Notes: generated from the sequence alone by a model not told the origin. Counted from the first letter of the stretch, positions 17,037-25,955 are shown. The stretch: DNA of 64,000 nucleotides from Oscillospiraceae bacterium (GCA_017513135.1 JAFWDH010000023.1:186001-250000); one strand, 5' to 3'. Numbers and translations are program-made.

Positions 17037-18339
17037 TATGCTCTTCCTCCTGAGCAGTCCGATCAAAACCGAGAACCGGAGAAAAGTGTCTTCTGACATC
17101 TCCTGCGAGATAGAGCGATCCCACGCAGCAGACGACGCCTCCGTCGGCAAGCTGTAAGGCAGTCTCGATCCCGGCTTCCACCGAAGGGCAGGGTATGGCG
17201 GTAAAACCGCTTTCCTCAATATGCCCTGCAAGTTCAGCGGCATCAAGCGCACGGTGCGAGTCAGGCGTGACTGTGACGAACTCTCCGGACACTGAACCGA
17301 GTATCTTTATGACATCCGTGAAATCCTTGTCAGCCAGGATCCCCATAAGATATACGATCCTGGTGCCGGATGGAATGAGGGATATAAGAGAATCCCTCAC
17401 AGCCTCGGCGCACTGAGGATTGTGTCCCCCATCAATTATGAACAGGGGATCCCTGGAGACTACCTCAAACCTGACAGGCCATACGGTGTCCTCAAGCCCG
17501 GATCGTATGTCTTTCTCTGTGATATGCCATCCGTTATCTGCCAGCGCTCTTGCGGCGCATATGGCAACGGCAGTGTTTTTCTTCTGATGTTCGCCGGCAA
17601 GAGGTATGTGGATCCCGTGCATGCCTTCGGCGTCAAACGTCTGCCCGTATATGTCAGCATCGCCCTCGCTGATGCTGTCAAAATCTGCCTTGACAAGTCT
17701 GGCATTCACTTCCCGGCATCTGTTTTCAAAGACCTCTTCCACTTCTTGCGGTCCGCGGTAGACGACAGCGGTGCCGCCTGCCTTGATAATTGCGGCTTTT
17801 TGCCAGGCAATCTCCTGAAGGGTGTTTCCGAGTATCTCGGTATGGTCCAGGCCTATGTTTGTTATTACTGCGACTTCCGGGACATCTATGACGTTGGTGC
17901 CGTCGAGCAGTCCTCCCAGGCCGACTTCAAAAACTACGATGTCAGCTTTTTTCTCTGCGAACCAGACGAGAGCAGTGCACATCGTCATTTCAAAAAGATT
18001 TACTTTGTCATCAGTGAGGTCCAGAACTGACCTGACCTTTTCGGTTGCGCTGACAAGATCGTCATCGGAGATCTGGACGCCGTCTATCTGCATTCTCTCG
18101 TTGTATCTGAGAATATGAGGCGACGTGAAAAGACCGGTCCTGTATCCGGCTTTTCTCAGGATGCTCGCGAGCATCGCGCATGTACTGCCCTTGCCGTTGG
18201 TCCCGGCTACATGAACGAACCTCAGATTCCGGTCAGGGTCCCCGAGCTTGTGAAGAAGCTCGCGGACCCTGCTCAGATCTTCGTGTTTATATGTATAGTT
18301 ATAAGTCCTGATATACTCTAAAGTTTCGCTGATATCCAA
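17008..18339 (-). CDS. folC: Folylpolyglutamate / dihydrofolate synthase
   Basis: 443 residues. ATP-dependent Mur-ligase-like enzyme that adds glutamate to (dihydro)pteroate/folates, trapping them in the cell. Motifs: P-loop AGTNGKGST (45-53), FTSPHILRYNERMQ (the omega/folate loop), DIVVFEVGLGGLLDGTNV, TNIGLDHTEILG, and FIIDGGHNPQCAEAV in the C-terminal domain. The start is TTG at 18339; GAGAGGA lies about ten bases upstream. It follows folD by 15 bases. Imported folate from the FolT transporter would be retained by this enzyme. Confidence 0.93.
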   Translation of the reverse strand: MDISETLEYIRTYNYTYKHEDLSRVRELLHKLGDPDRNLRFVHVAGTNGKGSTCAMLASILRKAGYRTGLFTSPHILRYNERMQIDGVQISDDDLVSATEKVRSVLDLTDDKVNLFEMTMCTALVWFAEKKADIVVFEVGLGGLLDGTNVIDVPEVAVITNIGLDHTEILGNTLQEIAWQKAAIIKAGGTAVVYRGPQEVEEVFENRCREVNARLVKADFDSISEGDADIYGQTFDAEGMHGIHIPLAGEHQKKNTAVAICAARALADNGWHITEKDIRSGLEDTVWPVRFEVVSRDPLFIIDGGHNPQCAEAVRDSLISLIPSGTRIVYLMGILADKDFTDVIKILGSVSGEFVTVTPDSHRALDAAELAGHIEESGFTAIPCPSVEAGIETALQLADGGVVCCVGSLYLAGDVRRHFSPVLGFDRTAQEEEHNGKSTPLLQ

Positions 18340-18354
18340 GTGATGAAGATCCTC

Positions 18355-19206
18355 TCAGTGTGCCTTCGCTGCAGCCTGAACGGTGTGCAGAGCCAGAATG
18401 GAAGACGTCACGGTGCCTACACCTCCGGGAACGGGGGAATATGCGGCAACAGTTTCTTCCGCATCTTCTTTGCGGACGTTTCCGCACATCTTGCCGGTCT
18501 CCTCGTCGAAGCAGATGCCGACATCGATGACGGTCTGTCCCTCACGGAAGTAATCGGAACCGACGGATCTGCCGATATTTGTCGCTGTGACCAGAATGTC
18601 AGCTTCGCGTGCGATGGAAGCGGGATCTGCGGTCCTGGTATGACACACCGTGACGGTCGCGTTCCTGTCCATAAGACCCATCGCTATGGGCTTGCCGGCC
18701 AGAAGGGATCTTCCGAGAACGACGGCGCGCTTGCCTGAGCACTCGACTCCGTAATACTCGATTATCTCCATGACCGCCTGTGCGGTGCAGGGGAAGAAGG
18801 TGTCCTTGTTCCCGGAATACGCTCCGGCGAGAGAGGCCGTGTTGCAGCCGTCGACGTCCTTTGAAGCGGGTATCAGATCCAGAGCTGCTTTCTCATCGAG
18901 TCCTCTGGGCAGAGGCCTCATAAGGATTATGCCGCTGACCTGGGGGTCGGCTGCTGTATCCGAAACCGCTTTCAGAAACGCCGCGGAATCTATATCAGCA
19001 GGAAGAGTGACTCTCTTGAAATCAGCGCCTACGGAAGCGCAGGTCTTCTCGGCATTGTTCTCGTATGCGATATCGTCGGGCTTTTCTCCGACCCTGATCA
19101 CGGCAAGTGTCGGGACTGTGCCTTTCTCCTTGAGTTCTGCGCAGAGGGCGGATGCCTTCTCCTTGATAGCGGCAGCTACCTGTTTTCCTGTTAGTCTTTC
19201 AGCCAT
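18355..19206 (-). CDS. folD: Methylene-THF dehydrogenase (FolD), probably without cyclohydrolase activity
   Basis: 283 residues, full FolD length with the C-terminal Rossmann part (VVLGRSLLAGKPIA) and YSPVPGGVGTVTSSILA. FolD normally oxidises 5,10-methylene-THF to methenyl-THF and hydrolyses it to 10-formyl-THF. The catalytic motif Y-x3-K (YVASKRK in E. coli) reads Y48-ENN-A52-EK here, so the essential lysine is Ala, and the neighbouring V-Q-L-P-L-P block reads LMRPLP, losing the conserved Gln. KDVDG is kept. I infer a dehydrogenase lacking cyclohydrolase activity, complemented by the FchA-like protein encoded just upstream (8-base overlap). ATG 19206 with GGAGG upstream inside fchA. Confidence 0.9.
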   Translation of the reverse strand: MAERLTGKQVAAAIKEKASALCAELKEKGTVPTLAVIRVGEKPDDIAYENNAEKTCASVGADFKRVTLPADIDSAAFLKAVSDTAADPQVSGIILMRPLPRGLDEKAALDLIPASKDVDGCNTASLAGAYSGNKDTFFPCTAQAVMEIIEYYGVECSGKRAVVLGRSLLAGKPIAMGLMDRNATVTVCHTRTADPASIAREADILVTATNIGRSVGSDYFREGQTVIDVGICFDEETGKMCGNVRKEDAEETVAAYSPVPGGVGTVTSSILALHTVQAAAKAH

Positions 19207-19828
19207 TTTTTCTGAGACCTCCTGTTATCTTCTCGTATAATGCGTCAGCTTTTTCGCAGCATTCAGCAGTCAGAAGAGCTGTTTTCTCGTCAAGAGAGAC
19301 TGCATATTCGCGGTCTTTCATGAGCGCGGTGTTTATATACACGTTGGCAGCGGCTCCCTGAGCTGCAGCTCTGAGCATGACGGAGCCGACAGCGGCGTCC
19401 GAAACTGCAAGCGTGCTTCCTTTCTCAGCGACCTCTTCCATGATAGGCAGAGCTTTGCGCGCCAGTTCCAGTATCTCAAAAGGAGCGCCTGCTGCTGTTT
19501 TCAGGCACTTCTCCATAACGGAAGCCCTGTCGGGATCGTCCTTGGGAAGCGAATAGGCGCGGGAAAGCGGCTCAAAAGCTTCGGCATCCCTGTTTATGCA
19601 CTCGGCAAGCTCTTCCCTGATGCTGCTGAGCTGTTCCGCGGCGGCAATGATGTCTGCTTCAACATCTCTGTATTTCTTCTTGCCGACGGTAAGACTGCAA
19701 ACCATGCAGCCGAGCGCTGCGCCGAGAGCTCCTACCAGTGCCGACGCGCCGCCGCCTCCCGGAGTAGGCGCGGAAGAAGACAGTTCATCCAGAAAAGTAT
19801 TGATCTCTTTCTTTCTGTAATCAGCCAT
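19199..19828 (-). CDS. fchA: Methenyl-THF cyclohydrolase (FchA; cyclodeaminase/cyclohydrolase family)
   Basis: About 209 residues, the size of stand-alone members of the formiminotransferase-cyclodeaminase family. The signature SSAPTPGGGGASALVGALGA is near the N-terminus (the usual PTPGGGS.AA..GA.GA), and the rest is all-helical as in that fold. No formiminotransferase domain and no histidine-degradation genes are nearby; it sits with folD and folC, so a methenyl-THF cyclohydrolase role fits better than cyclodeaminase. Two in-frame ATGs occur (19837 and 19828); AAGGGGG at 19840-19846 is too close to the first and 11 bases from the second, so 19828 is preferred. Its leader is structured (see 19845-19898). 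Confidence 0.85.
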   Translation of the reverse strand: MADYRKKEINTFLDELSSSAPTPGGGGASALVGALGAALGCMVCSLTVGKKKYRDVEADIIAAAEQLSSIREELAECINRDAEAFEPLSRAYSLPKDDPDRASVMEKCLKTAAGAPFEILELARKALPIMEEVAEKGSTLAVSDAAVGSVMLRAAAQGAAANVYINTALMKDREYAVSLDEKTALLTAECCEKADALYEKITGGLRKNG

Positions 19829-19844
19829 TGGATCCATACCCCCT

Positions 19845-19898
19845 TACGGGTCTGACGCAGGTCATCCGGTGTTCCCGGATGATGTGACAGAAACCGTA
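19845..19898 (-). promoter_or_regulatory. Structured mRNA leader of fchA-folD-folC, class unknown
   Basis: Three nested pairings: 19845-19849 with 19894-19898 (five bases), 19851-19854 with 19888-19891 (four bases), and a strong hairpin TCATCCGG/CCGGATGA (19862-19869 with 19875-19882). The outer stem abuts the ribosome-binding site, and ACCC next to it could pair with GGGT of that site. It does not match the THF or ZTP riboswitch consensus that I remember. Confidence 0.5.
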
Positions 19899-19934
19899 TC
19901 TCCTCAAAAAATGAATATAATTTTCAACAAACTC

Positions 19935-19963
19935 ATTATATAATTGTAATAATGCCAATACAA
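19935..19963 (-). promoter_or_regulatory. Promoter of the fchA-folD-folC operon
   Basis: Minus strand: TTGTAT (19958-19963), 17-base spacer, TATAAT (19935-19940). Predicts a ~100-base leader before fchA. Confidence 0.6.
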
Positions 19964-19991
19964 CTTACGGATATCAGGGGGAACAGGGATC

Positions 19992-20480
19992 ATGGAGAGA
20001 AGAGACAAGATGAACTATTATCTCGACATCGCGCAGACTGTCGCAGAGAGATCAACATGTCTCAGAAGATGTTACGGGGCGATAATAGTTAAGAACGATG
20101 AGATAGTATCCAGCGGCTATAACGGAGCGCCCAGGGGACGCAAGAACTGTTCCGACCTGAATTACTGCACGAGGGAAGCCCTCAACATTCCTTCCGGACA
20201 GAGATATGAGCTCTGCAGATCGGCGCACGCCGAAGCGAACGCCATAATCTCCGCTTCCAGGCAGGAGATGCTTGGTGCTACCATGTATATGGCATGCATA
20301 AGCCCTGTCACCGGTGAACTGATCCCGGATTCATCATCCTGTATGATGTGCCGCAAACTCATTATCAATGCGGGCATAAAGGAGATCGTAATAAGAGATA
20401 CCGCTACGGACTACCGTGTCGTGGACATCAACGACTGGATCGAGAATGACGATTCCCTTCCTGAAAACCTGGATTTCTGA
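19992..20480 (+). CDS. dCMP deaminase (ComEB-like)
   Basis: 162 residues. Zinc-dependent deaminase fold: catalytic HAEAN (79-83) and the CxxC zinc pair SCMMCRK (~117-120); further Cys residues (CYGAII, NCSDLNYC) match the extra zinc site of dCMP deaminases. Produces dUMP for thymidylate synthesis, which links it to the neighbouring folate genes. ATG 19992 with GGGGGA ten bases upstream; a second ATG at 20010 with a purine-rich upstream also gives a plausible N-terminus. Divergent from fchA; followed by a terminator at 20505. Confidence 0.9.
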   Translation: MERRDKMNYYLDIAQTVAERSTCLRRCYGAIIVKNDEIVSSGYNGAPRGRKNCSDLNYCTREALNIPSGQRYELCRSAHAEANAIISASRQEMLGATMYMACISPVTGELIPDSSSCMMCRKLIINAGIKEIVIRDTATDYRVVDINDWIENDDSLPENLDF

Positions 20481-20504
20481 TATAACGCAAACGTAAGTAT
20501 CCGG

Positions 20505-20538
20505 AAGCTCCGGCGATCGTCAGACACCGGAGCTTTTG
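20505..20538 (+). terminator. Terminator after the dCMP deaminase gene
   Basis: AAGCTCCGG (20505-20513) pairs with CCGGAGCTT (20527-20535), then TTTT. Confidence 0.85.
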
Positions 20539-20716
20539 TGTGCGCAAATAGCGTTGTTTTGCAATAATTCTGAAATCTTTACAAGGCGAAAATTCACATT
20601 TTTCCCATAAACGTCGGTTTTGTTTTGACGATACATACATAATTTATTCTTCAATATTGATTTGTTTCTTATAAGGTTATAAAATTCGTCTGTATAACCT
20701 ATGAAGGGAGAAAACT

Positions 20717-23158
20717 ATGAAGAAAATACTGGCATTGATTCTGCTGGCATGCATGGCTGTTAGTATGGTTTCTTGCGGCGGCAAGAAAAAGGGCGATGAC
20801 GGTTATACCGTGACCTACACATACAACACATACAGCGCAGCACTTTCAAACAACTGGAATCCCCATACCTGGGAGACGAACGCGGACGACGGTGTTCTTA
20901 GATACATCACCACTCCGTTTGTCGACATGAGTATCGATGATTCCGAGAATCAGGTCTATCAGTGGACCTATAAGGCAGCTACCGCTGTAGAGGACGTAAC
21001 AGCCTCCCACACAGCTGACCTTACAAAGTATGACGTCAAGCTTGACGGCAAGGATCCCTCCGAAGTGAAGGAAGGCTATGTCTTCCAGATCACCCTGAGG
21101 AAGGGCATCAAGTGGCAGAACGGCGAAGAGATCACAGCTGACGATTATGTCGAGTCTTTCAAGAGACTGCTTGATCCCGATATGCAGAACTACCGCGCGA
21201 ACAACTATTATTCCGGCGAGACAGCCGTGGCAGGTGCTAACGGCTACTTCCATTCCGGCAGAACAGCCTACAATGAGGATACAGGCGTTCAGTTCGCTGA
21301 CCTCGTAAAGGGCGACGACGGAGTCTATGCGACTAAGGACGGAGATAAGGTCTACATAGCGGTCAGCGTTCCTCTTGAGAGCTATCTCCAGGGAGCAACG
21401 ATCGTTGATTATGCAGACTACATGGATCCGGATGGCCTCGCAGCACTGCAGGCAGCTTCCGATGCAGACGGCCGTGCGCCTCTGAACGATGACACCTATG
21501 CAGCACTTGTAAAGTGCATCACCTACAGTGAAGACTGGGGCGAGGATGAGAGCTACGCATATAACTACTTCCTCGTTTCCAAGACATATCCCGAATCATC
21601 CTGGGACAAGGTCGGCCTTTACAAGCTCGATGATGACAACCTCATCTATGTCAATGAAGTATACTGCGACATTGACTACTTCATGGCAGGCCTGACCAGC
21701 AACTGGCTGGTATATGCTCCCTACTATGATGACAACAAGGACACCACAGGCACACTCGTGACCACCAGCTACGGCACAGCCATCGAGAATACGATGTCTT
21801 TCGGCCCCTATATCATCTCCTCCCTGCAGGAAGAGAAGCAGATGGTCTACACAAAGAACCCCTACTACTACGCCTTCACAGAAGATGAGAAGACCGGCAG
21901 ACTCGTGGGAACCTCCAACTGGAAGGTCGACGGCGAGGAGAGAGAAGTCTTCCAGGCTGACAAGATCGTCATCGATGTCATGACCGACGACGCTGCAAAG
22001 CAGGCGTTTATGAAGGGCGAACTCAACGACTGGCAGCTTCCCGCTACCGAAGTCGTTAACTACTCACTCTCTGACCAGCTCTACAAAGAGGATGAGACCT
22101 ATACGATGAGGATGTTCTTCAACACCAACCTCAACGCTCTCCAGGGCATGGATCAGAACACTGACAACCAGAACTCCGTCGTAATGAGCAACTGGAACTT
22201 CCGCAAGGGCTTCACCCTCGCGATCGACCGTGCTGACTGGGTCAAGGCCACTGCAGGCTATAAGCCCATGTACGGACTTCTGAACAACCTCTACTTCTAC
22301 AACATCTATAAGGATCCTACCTCCATGTACAGAGCTTCCGATGAAGCCATGCAGGCGATATGCGATCTTTACAATGTTGAGTACGGCGACGGCAAAGCCT
22401 ATGCGACCCTCAAGGATGCATATGACTCCATCACCGGATACAACCTCACCCAGGCCAAAGAGTACTTCACAAAAGCCTGCCAGGAGCTCGTCGCTGACGG
22501 TCTCTACACAGAAGGCGATCCCATCAAGATCCGCCTCGGCTGGAAGAAGGGTGCTCTTGACTCCACAGACAACCAGCAGGTACAGCTGCTTCAGGATTAC
22601 CTGAACAAGGCATTTGAGGGAACCGGATTCGGCACCATCGAGCTCGTTCCTGTTGGAAACATCGAAAACAGATACACTGCAGTACCTAACGGCGAGTTCG
22701 CTATCGGATACGGTGCATGGGGCGGCGCAGCTTTCTACCCCTTCACAATGTTCCGCGTGTACTGCGACCCCGACTATGTTGCCATCCATGAGATCGCCTG
22801 CTGGAACCCGGCAAGGGATACTCTCACGATCAACATCAACGGCGAAGACCGCACCGAGACATATCAGTGGTGGTCCAACTGCATGGCCGGAAACGGCGAG
22901 TTTGCAGCTCCCGGCGAGTTTGAGACAAAGCTCCACATCCTGGCAGCTCTTGAGAAGAACTACCTCGATAAGCTCTATTGCATCCCGCTCGCAGGCTCCA
23001 CCATCTGCAACCTGCTCTCCTACAAGGTCAACTACTATACCCCCGACTACAACATCATGTACGGCTTCGGCGGTATGGAACTCTTGCACTTCAATTACAC
23101 CGATGCTGAGTGGACCAAGTTCGTTGAGTCCAAGGGCGGCACGCTGAGCTACGAATAA
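20717..23158 (+). CDS. oppA: Oligopeptide-binding lipoprotein, unusually long (OppA, SBP family 5)
   Basis: 813 residues, against about 540 for ordinary OppA. Signal peptide of ~19 residues ending in a lipobox-like MVSC with Cys20, then a charged, flexible KKKGDD linker: an extracytoplasmic lipoprotein. The SBP-5 fold is recognisable by LRKGIKWQNGEEITADDYVESFKRL (in part), the SFGPYIISSLQ and KNPYYY segments typical of lobe closure, and the C-terminal WGGAAFYP region. The extra length lies mainly between residues ~165 and ~350. Rich in Y, D and N and in strongly preferred codons, suggesting high expression. First gene of an opp cluster but separated from oppB by a strong terminator, so expected to be made in excess over the permease. 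Confidence 0.9.
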   Translation: MKKILALILLACMAVSMVSCGGKKKGDDGYTVTYTYNTYSAALSNNWNPHTWETNADDGVLRYITTPFVDMSIDDSENQVYQWTYKAATAVEDVTASHTADLTKYDVKLDGKDPSEVKEGYVFQITLRKGIKWQNGEEITADDYVESFKRLLDPDMQNYRANNYYSGETAVAGANGYFHSGRTAYNEDTGVQFADLVKGDDGVYATKDGDKVYIAVSVPLESYLQGATIVDYADYMDPDGLAALQAASDADGRAPLNDDTYAALVKCITYSEDWGEDESYAYNYFLVSKTYPESSWDKVGLYKLDDDNLIYVNEVYCDIDYFMAGLTSNWLVYAPYYDDNKDTTGTLVTTSYGTAIENTMSFGPYIISSLQEEKQMVYTKNPYYYAFTEDEKTGRLVGTSNWKVDGEEREVFQADKIVIDVMTDDAAKQAFMKGELNDWQLPATEVVNYSLSDQLYKEDETYTMRMFFNTNLNALQGMDQNTDNQNSVVMSNWNFRKGFTLAIDRADWVKATAGYKPMYGLLNNLYFYNIYKDPTSMYRASDEAMQAICDLYNVEYGDGKAYATLKDAYDSITGYNLTQAKEYFTKACQELVADGLYTEGDPIKIRLGWKKGALDSTDNQQVQLLQDYLNKAFEGTGFGTIELVPVGNIENRYTAVPNGEFAIGYGAWGGAAFYPFTMFRVYCDPDYVAIHEIACWNPARDTLTININGEDRTETYQWWSNCMAGNGEFAAPGEFETKLHILAALEKNYLDKLYCIPLAGSTICNLLSYKVNYYTPDYNIMYGFGGMELLHFNYTDAEWTKFVESKGGTLSYE

Positions 23159-23188
23159 TCTGTTCGCAGTCCAGTCGCACTGAAACAA

Positions 23189-23217
23189 AAAGAGGAGGCT
23201 CGTCCTCCTCTTTTTTT
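23189..23217 (+). terminator. Terminator between oppA and oppB
   Basis: AAAGAGGAGG (23189-23198) and CCTCCTCTTT (23204-23213) with a five-base loop and a seven-T run. Could allow partial read-through into oppBCDF. Confidence 0.92.
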
Positions 23218-23266
23218 GTGTGCCTGATGATATGACCGGGAGCGATTTAAATGGAAAAGGAACGAT

Positions 23267-23301
23267 TTGACATACTATTTCGCTTTACGTTGTGATATAA
23301 T
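23267..23301 (+). promoter_or_regulatory. Candidate promoter elements of oppBCDF
   Basis: A perfect TTGACA (23267-23272) and a perfect TATAAT (23296-23301) are both present but 23 bases apart, so they probably do not work as one promoter; the TATAAT, preceded by TGTGA, is the better -10 candidate. Confidence 0.4.
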
Positions 23302-23425
23302 ATTTGGCATGCTTTGACAGACAGTTCCGGAACTTCTGTCTGATGATGTGACAAAAGGATCGAGACCGTGCATACGGAAAAACAGAGATCCTGATCCGGA
23401 AGAAAATAAGAAAGGTTTACAGTCC

Positions 23426-24388
23426 ATGAAGATGTGGAAGTATATCCTGAAAAGGGTATTACTGATGTTCTGCGTTCTGTTTATCATTACGACCATCTAT
23501 TTCGTACTGATAAGGATGCTTCCCAGAGAACTTCCTCTTGAGAAGGTCCAGGCAGAAGCGATAAAGGCAAGGTGGGAGGCACTCGGCTACAACAAGCCGC
23601 TGCTGATACAGTACTGGATCTACCTGAAGAACATATTCACCAAGTGGGATTTCGGAACGTCGTGGTATATCTCATACCGCACGCCGGCATTGGAGCTTAT
23701 GACCTCAAGACTGGCTCCCACTGTTCTGGTGAATGTGTATTCACTCATATTCTCAGTTCCTCTCGGCATCGCCCTGGGGATATATGCCGCGATCAAGAAA
23801 AACAAATGGCAGGACTCGGTGATAAATGTACTTGTCATCGTTTTCGTCTCGGTGCCGAGCTACGTGTATGCCTTCCTTGTGCAGTATTTCCTGTACTTCA
23901 AACTGAATCTGCTTCCTTTGCAGATGTATGCTCTCGCCGATGCCGGCGGTTCCTATTTCACTTGGAAGATGTTCAAAAGCATGATCGCGCCGATCCTTGC
24001 ACTTAGTTTCGGAACCATAGCTTCACTGTGCCGCAACACCAGAGCGGAGCTTACAGAGTCCCTGACTTCTGACTATATGCTGCTTGCAAGGACTAAAGGC
24101 CTGACAAATTCGCAGGCTACATGGAGACATGCGCTGAAGAACGCCATGGTCCCGATCTTTCCGGGTATCATCGCCATGTTTTTCGGAGTCCTCGGCGGTT
24201 CCATGATCATTGAGCAGATATTCTCCATTCCGGGAGTCGGTCAGCTCTACATCAGGTCCATCAACCTTTTTGACTACGATGTCTATATGCTTGACGGAAT
24301 CTTCTACACTCTCCTCGGCCTTGTGGCGGGGATAGTTGTAGACCTCAGTTACGGGATCATAGATCCCAGGATCAGGATGGGAGAGTGA
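23426..24388 (+). CDS. oppB: Oligopeptide ABC transporter permease OppB
   Basis: 320 residues, the normal size for this subunit. Six hydrophobic segments; the first is LLMFCVLFIITTIYFVLI near the N-terminus. The EAA cytoplasmic loop for ATPase docking is ARTKGLTNSQATWRHALKNA, and the C-terminal signature is the family's IEQIFSIPGVGQLYIRSI. The open frame extends upstream to 23348, but ATG 23426 gives the family's N-terminus (MKMWKYILKRVL). It is the only subunit of this Opp system without a large insertion. Followed four bases later by oppC. Confidence 0.92.
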   Translation: MKMWKYILKRVLLMFCVLFIITTIYFVLIRMLPRELPLEKVQAEAIKARWEALGYNKPLLIQYWIYLKNIFTKWDFGTSWYISYRTPALELMTSRLAPTVLVNVYSLIFSVPLGIALGIYAAIKKNKWQDSVINVLVIVFVSVPSYVYAFLVQYFLYFKLNLLPLQMYALADAGGSYFTWKMFKSMIAPILALSFGTIASLCRNTRAELTESLTSDYMLLARTKGLTNSQATWRHALKNAMVPIFPGIIAMFFGVLGGSMIIEQIFSIPGVGQLYIRSINLFDYDVYMLDGIFYTLLGLVAGIVVDLSYGIIDPRIRMGE

Positions 24389-24392
24389 AGAT

Positions 24393-25952
24393 ATGGAAAA
24401 GAAAGATCTTATGCTTGAGTCCATTCCCGCTGAAAAATTCCGCTTCGTCAATCAGGACGAGCGCATACATGACAAGAAATTCGATGACAAGCCCATCGGA
24501 TATTTTAAAGATGCCTGGATCAGGTTCAAAAAGAGCAAGGCGAGCGTCGTGGCGGCGATCATCATACTTCTAATCTTCCTGTACGCTTTTCTGTGTCCGT
24601 TCTTCATCAGATCCCACAGCGCCACTTTCATGGCCAATATGTACGCCAAGAAACCCGGCAGAGTCACATGGCTGAAGGATTTAGGGATCGCCGACGGCGG
24701 AATGAACCGCAACTTCTCTGAGAGAGGTCTTCAGAGCAAACTGGCGATCGGTGTAGGCGCCATAAACTATGACGGCGCCCACAATGTGACAGTATCGGAA
24801 GCGATGGAATCCGAATACATGCCGATGATCAGATACAAGGAGACGGAGCAGGGCTACAAGGGCAGGATCGATACATATCTTGAAGTCGGATTCATCTACA
24901 GGAGCATCGAGCAGTCCGAGTACCAGAAGATACGCGACTGGGAGGAGAGCACGGGACTCAGAGTCCTCTATCCTCTTATTGCGGACAATGAGTTCACCTA
25001 CAGCTTCGATAAGACCGATGCAAACTTCTGGTATAAAGTCGACGCCAAGGGGAGCCCTGTCCGTGTCAACAGCAATGGGGAAGTCAAGCGCATATCACTG
25101 AAAGACGATATGAAGTTTGAGGATAACTATCTGCGCGATGAGAACGGGAATGTCCTCTACTACTCTTATGCGGGAGGCGGAGATCAGGCCACAGCCCAGT
25201 ACAAGATCAGAGTCCTCTATTATAACTATTTCCAGTATCTGTACGGCAGCGAGCCCGAATACATCCTCGGTACGGATTCCCAGGGATATGACCTCGCGCT
25301 GAGACTGGCCGGTGGCATAAAGCTCTCTCTCGAGATCTCCATAGCGGTCGCCACGATGAACTTCGTTATCGGAACGCTGTACGGCGCTGTCGAAGGTTAT
25401 TACGGAGGAGCCGTAGACCTGATTATGGAGAGGATATCCGATATACTCTGGGATATACCGTTCATCGTTCTCGCCAGCCTGTTCCAGATACATCTCGCAG
25501 CTAAGGTCGGACCGATACCGTCACTGCTGTTTGTCTATGTACTGACAGGCTGGATAGGTACGGCATCCACTGTAAGAACGCAGTTTTACCGCTTCAAGAA
25601 CCAGGAATATGTCATGGCGGCTCATACTCTGGGAGCAAGAGACAGAAGGATAATCTGGAAGCATATATATCCCAATACCCTGGGAACCATCATAACCTCC
25701 AGCGCGCTCGCCATACCGAGCGTCATCTATCAGGAGAGCAACCTGAGTTATCTGGGCATCGTCAAGCTCGGATCGTCCAAAGTGACATCGCTCGGAACCC
25801 TGCTTTCGGATTCCAGCGGTATCTGGACCAACTATCCGCATCTGATGATACTGCCCGCGATGACCATCTCACTGCTTATGATCTGCTTCAACCTGTTCGG
25901 AAACGGACTGCGTGATGCGTTCAACCCGGCACTGAGAGGAACGGAGGAATAA
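24393..25952 (+). CDS. oppC: Oligopeptide ABC transporter permease OppC with large extracytoplasmic insert
   Basis: 519 residues; OppC is usually near 300. Residues ~40-72 are the N-terminal cytoplasmic AWIRFKKSKASVVAA and first membrane segment. The conserved LGTDSQGYDL (LGTDxxGRD motif) does not appear until ~residue 290; normally it is ~40 residues after the first membrane segment. About 180-200 additional residues, polar and mixed alpha/beta, therefore lie on the outer face next to the binding protein. The remainder is typical: EAA loop AAHTLGARDRRIIWKHIYPN and C-terminal NLFGNGLRDAFNP. Start ATG 24393; oppD follows after three bases. Confidence 0.9.
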   Translation: MEKKDLMLESIPAEKFRFVNQDERIHDKKFDDKPIGYFKDAWIRFKKSKASVVAAIIILLIFLYAFLCPFFIRSHSATFMANMYAKKPGRVTWLKDLGIADGGMNRNFSERGLQSKLAIGVGAINYDGAHNVTVSEAMESEYMPMIRYKETEQGYKGRIDTYLEVGFIYRSIEQSEYQKIRDWEESTGLRVLYPLIADNEFTYSFDKTDANFWYKVDAKGSPVRVNSNGEVKRISLKDDMKFEDNYLRDENGNVLYYSYAGGGDQATAQYKIRVLYYNYFQYLYGSEPEYILGTDSQGYDLALRLAGGIKLSLEISIAVATMNFVIGTLYGAVEGYYGGAVDLIMERISDILWDIPFIVLASLFQIHLAAKVGPIPSLLFVYVLTGWIGTASTVRTQFYRFKNQEYVMAAHTLGARDRRIIWKHIYPNTLGTIITSSALAIPSVIYQESNLSYLGIVKLGSSKVTSLGTLLSDSSGIWTNYPHLMILPAMTISLLMICFNLFGNGLRDAFNPALRGTEE

Positions 25953-25955
25953 GAG

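Noticed and set aside
17037..17252. 72-codon N-terminal extension of the GNAT protein
   Set aside because: Overlaps folC in another frame; AGGAGG is placed for ATG 17036 and GNAT homology begins there.
19845..19898. ZTP (pfl) or THF riboswitch in front of fchA-folD
   Set aside because: The conserved CCGNCUGGGC block of ZTP and the AGAGTAGAT/ATTGCATCC blocks of THF are absent.
22064..23188. 374-codon open frame antisense to oppA
   Set aside because: Mirrors the strongly biased codons of oppA; no RBS, no recognisable domain, and repetitive V/E/L composition typical of antisense frames.
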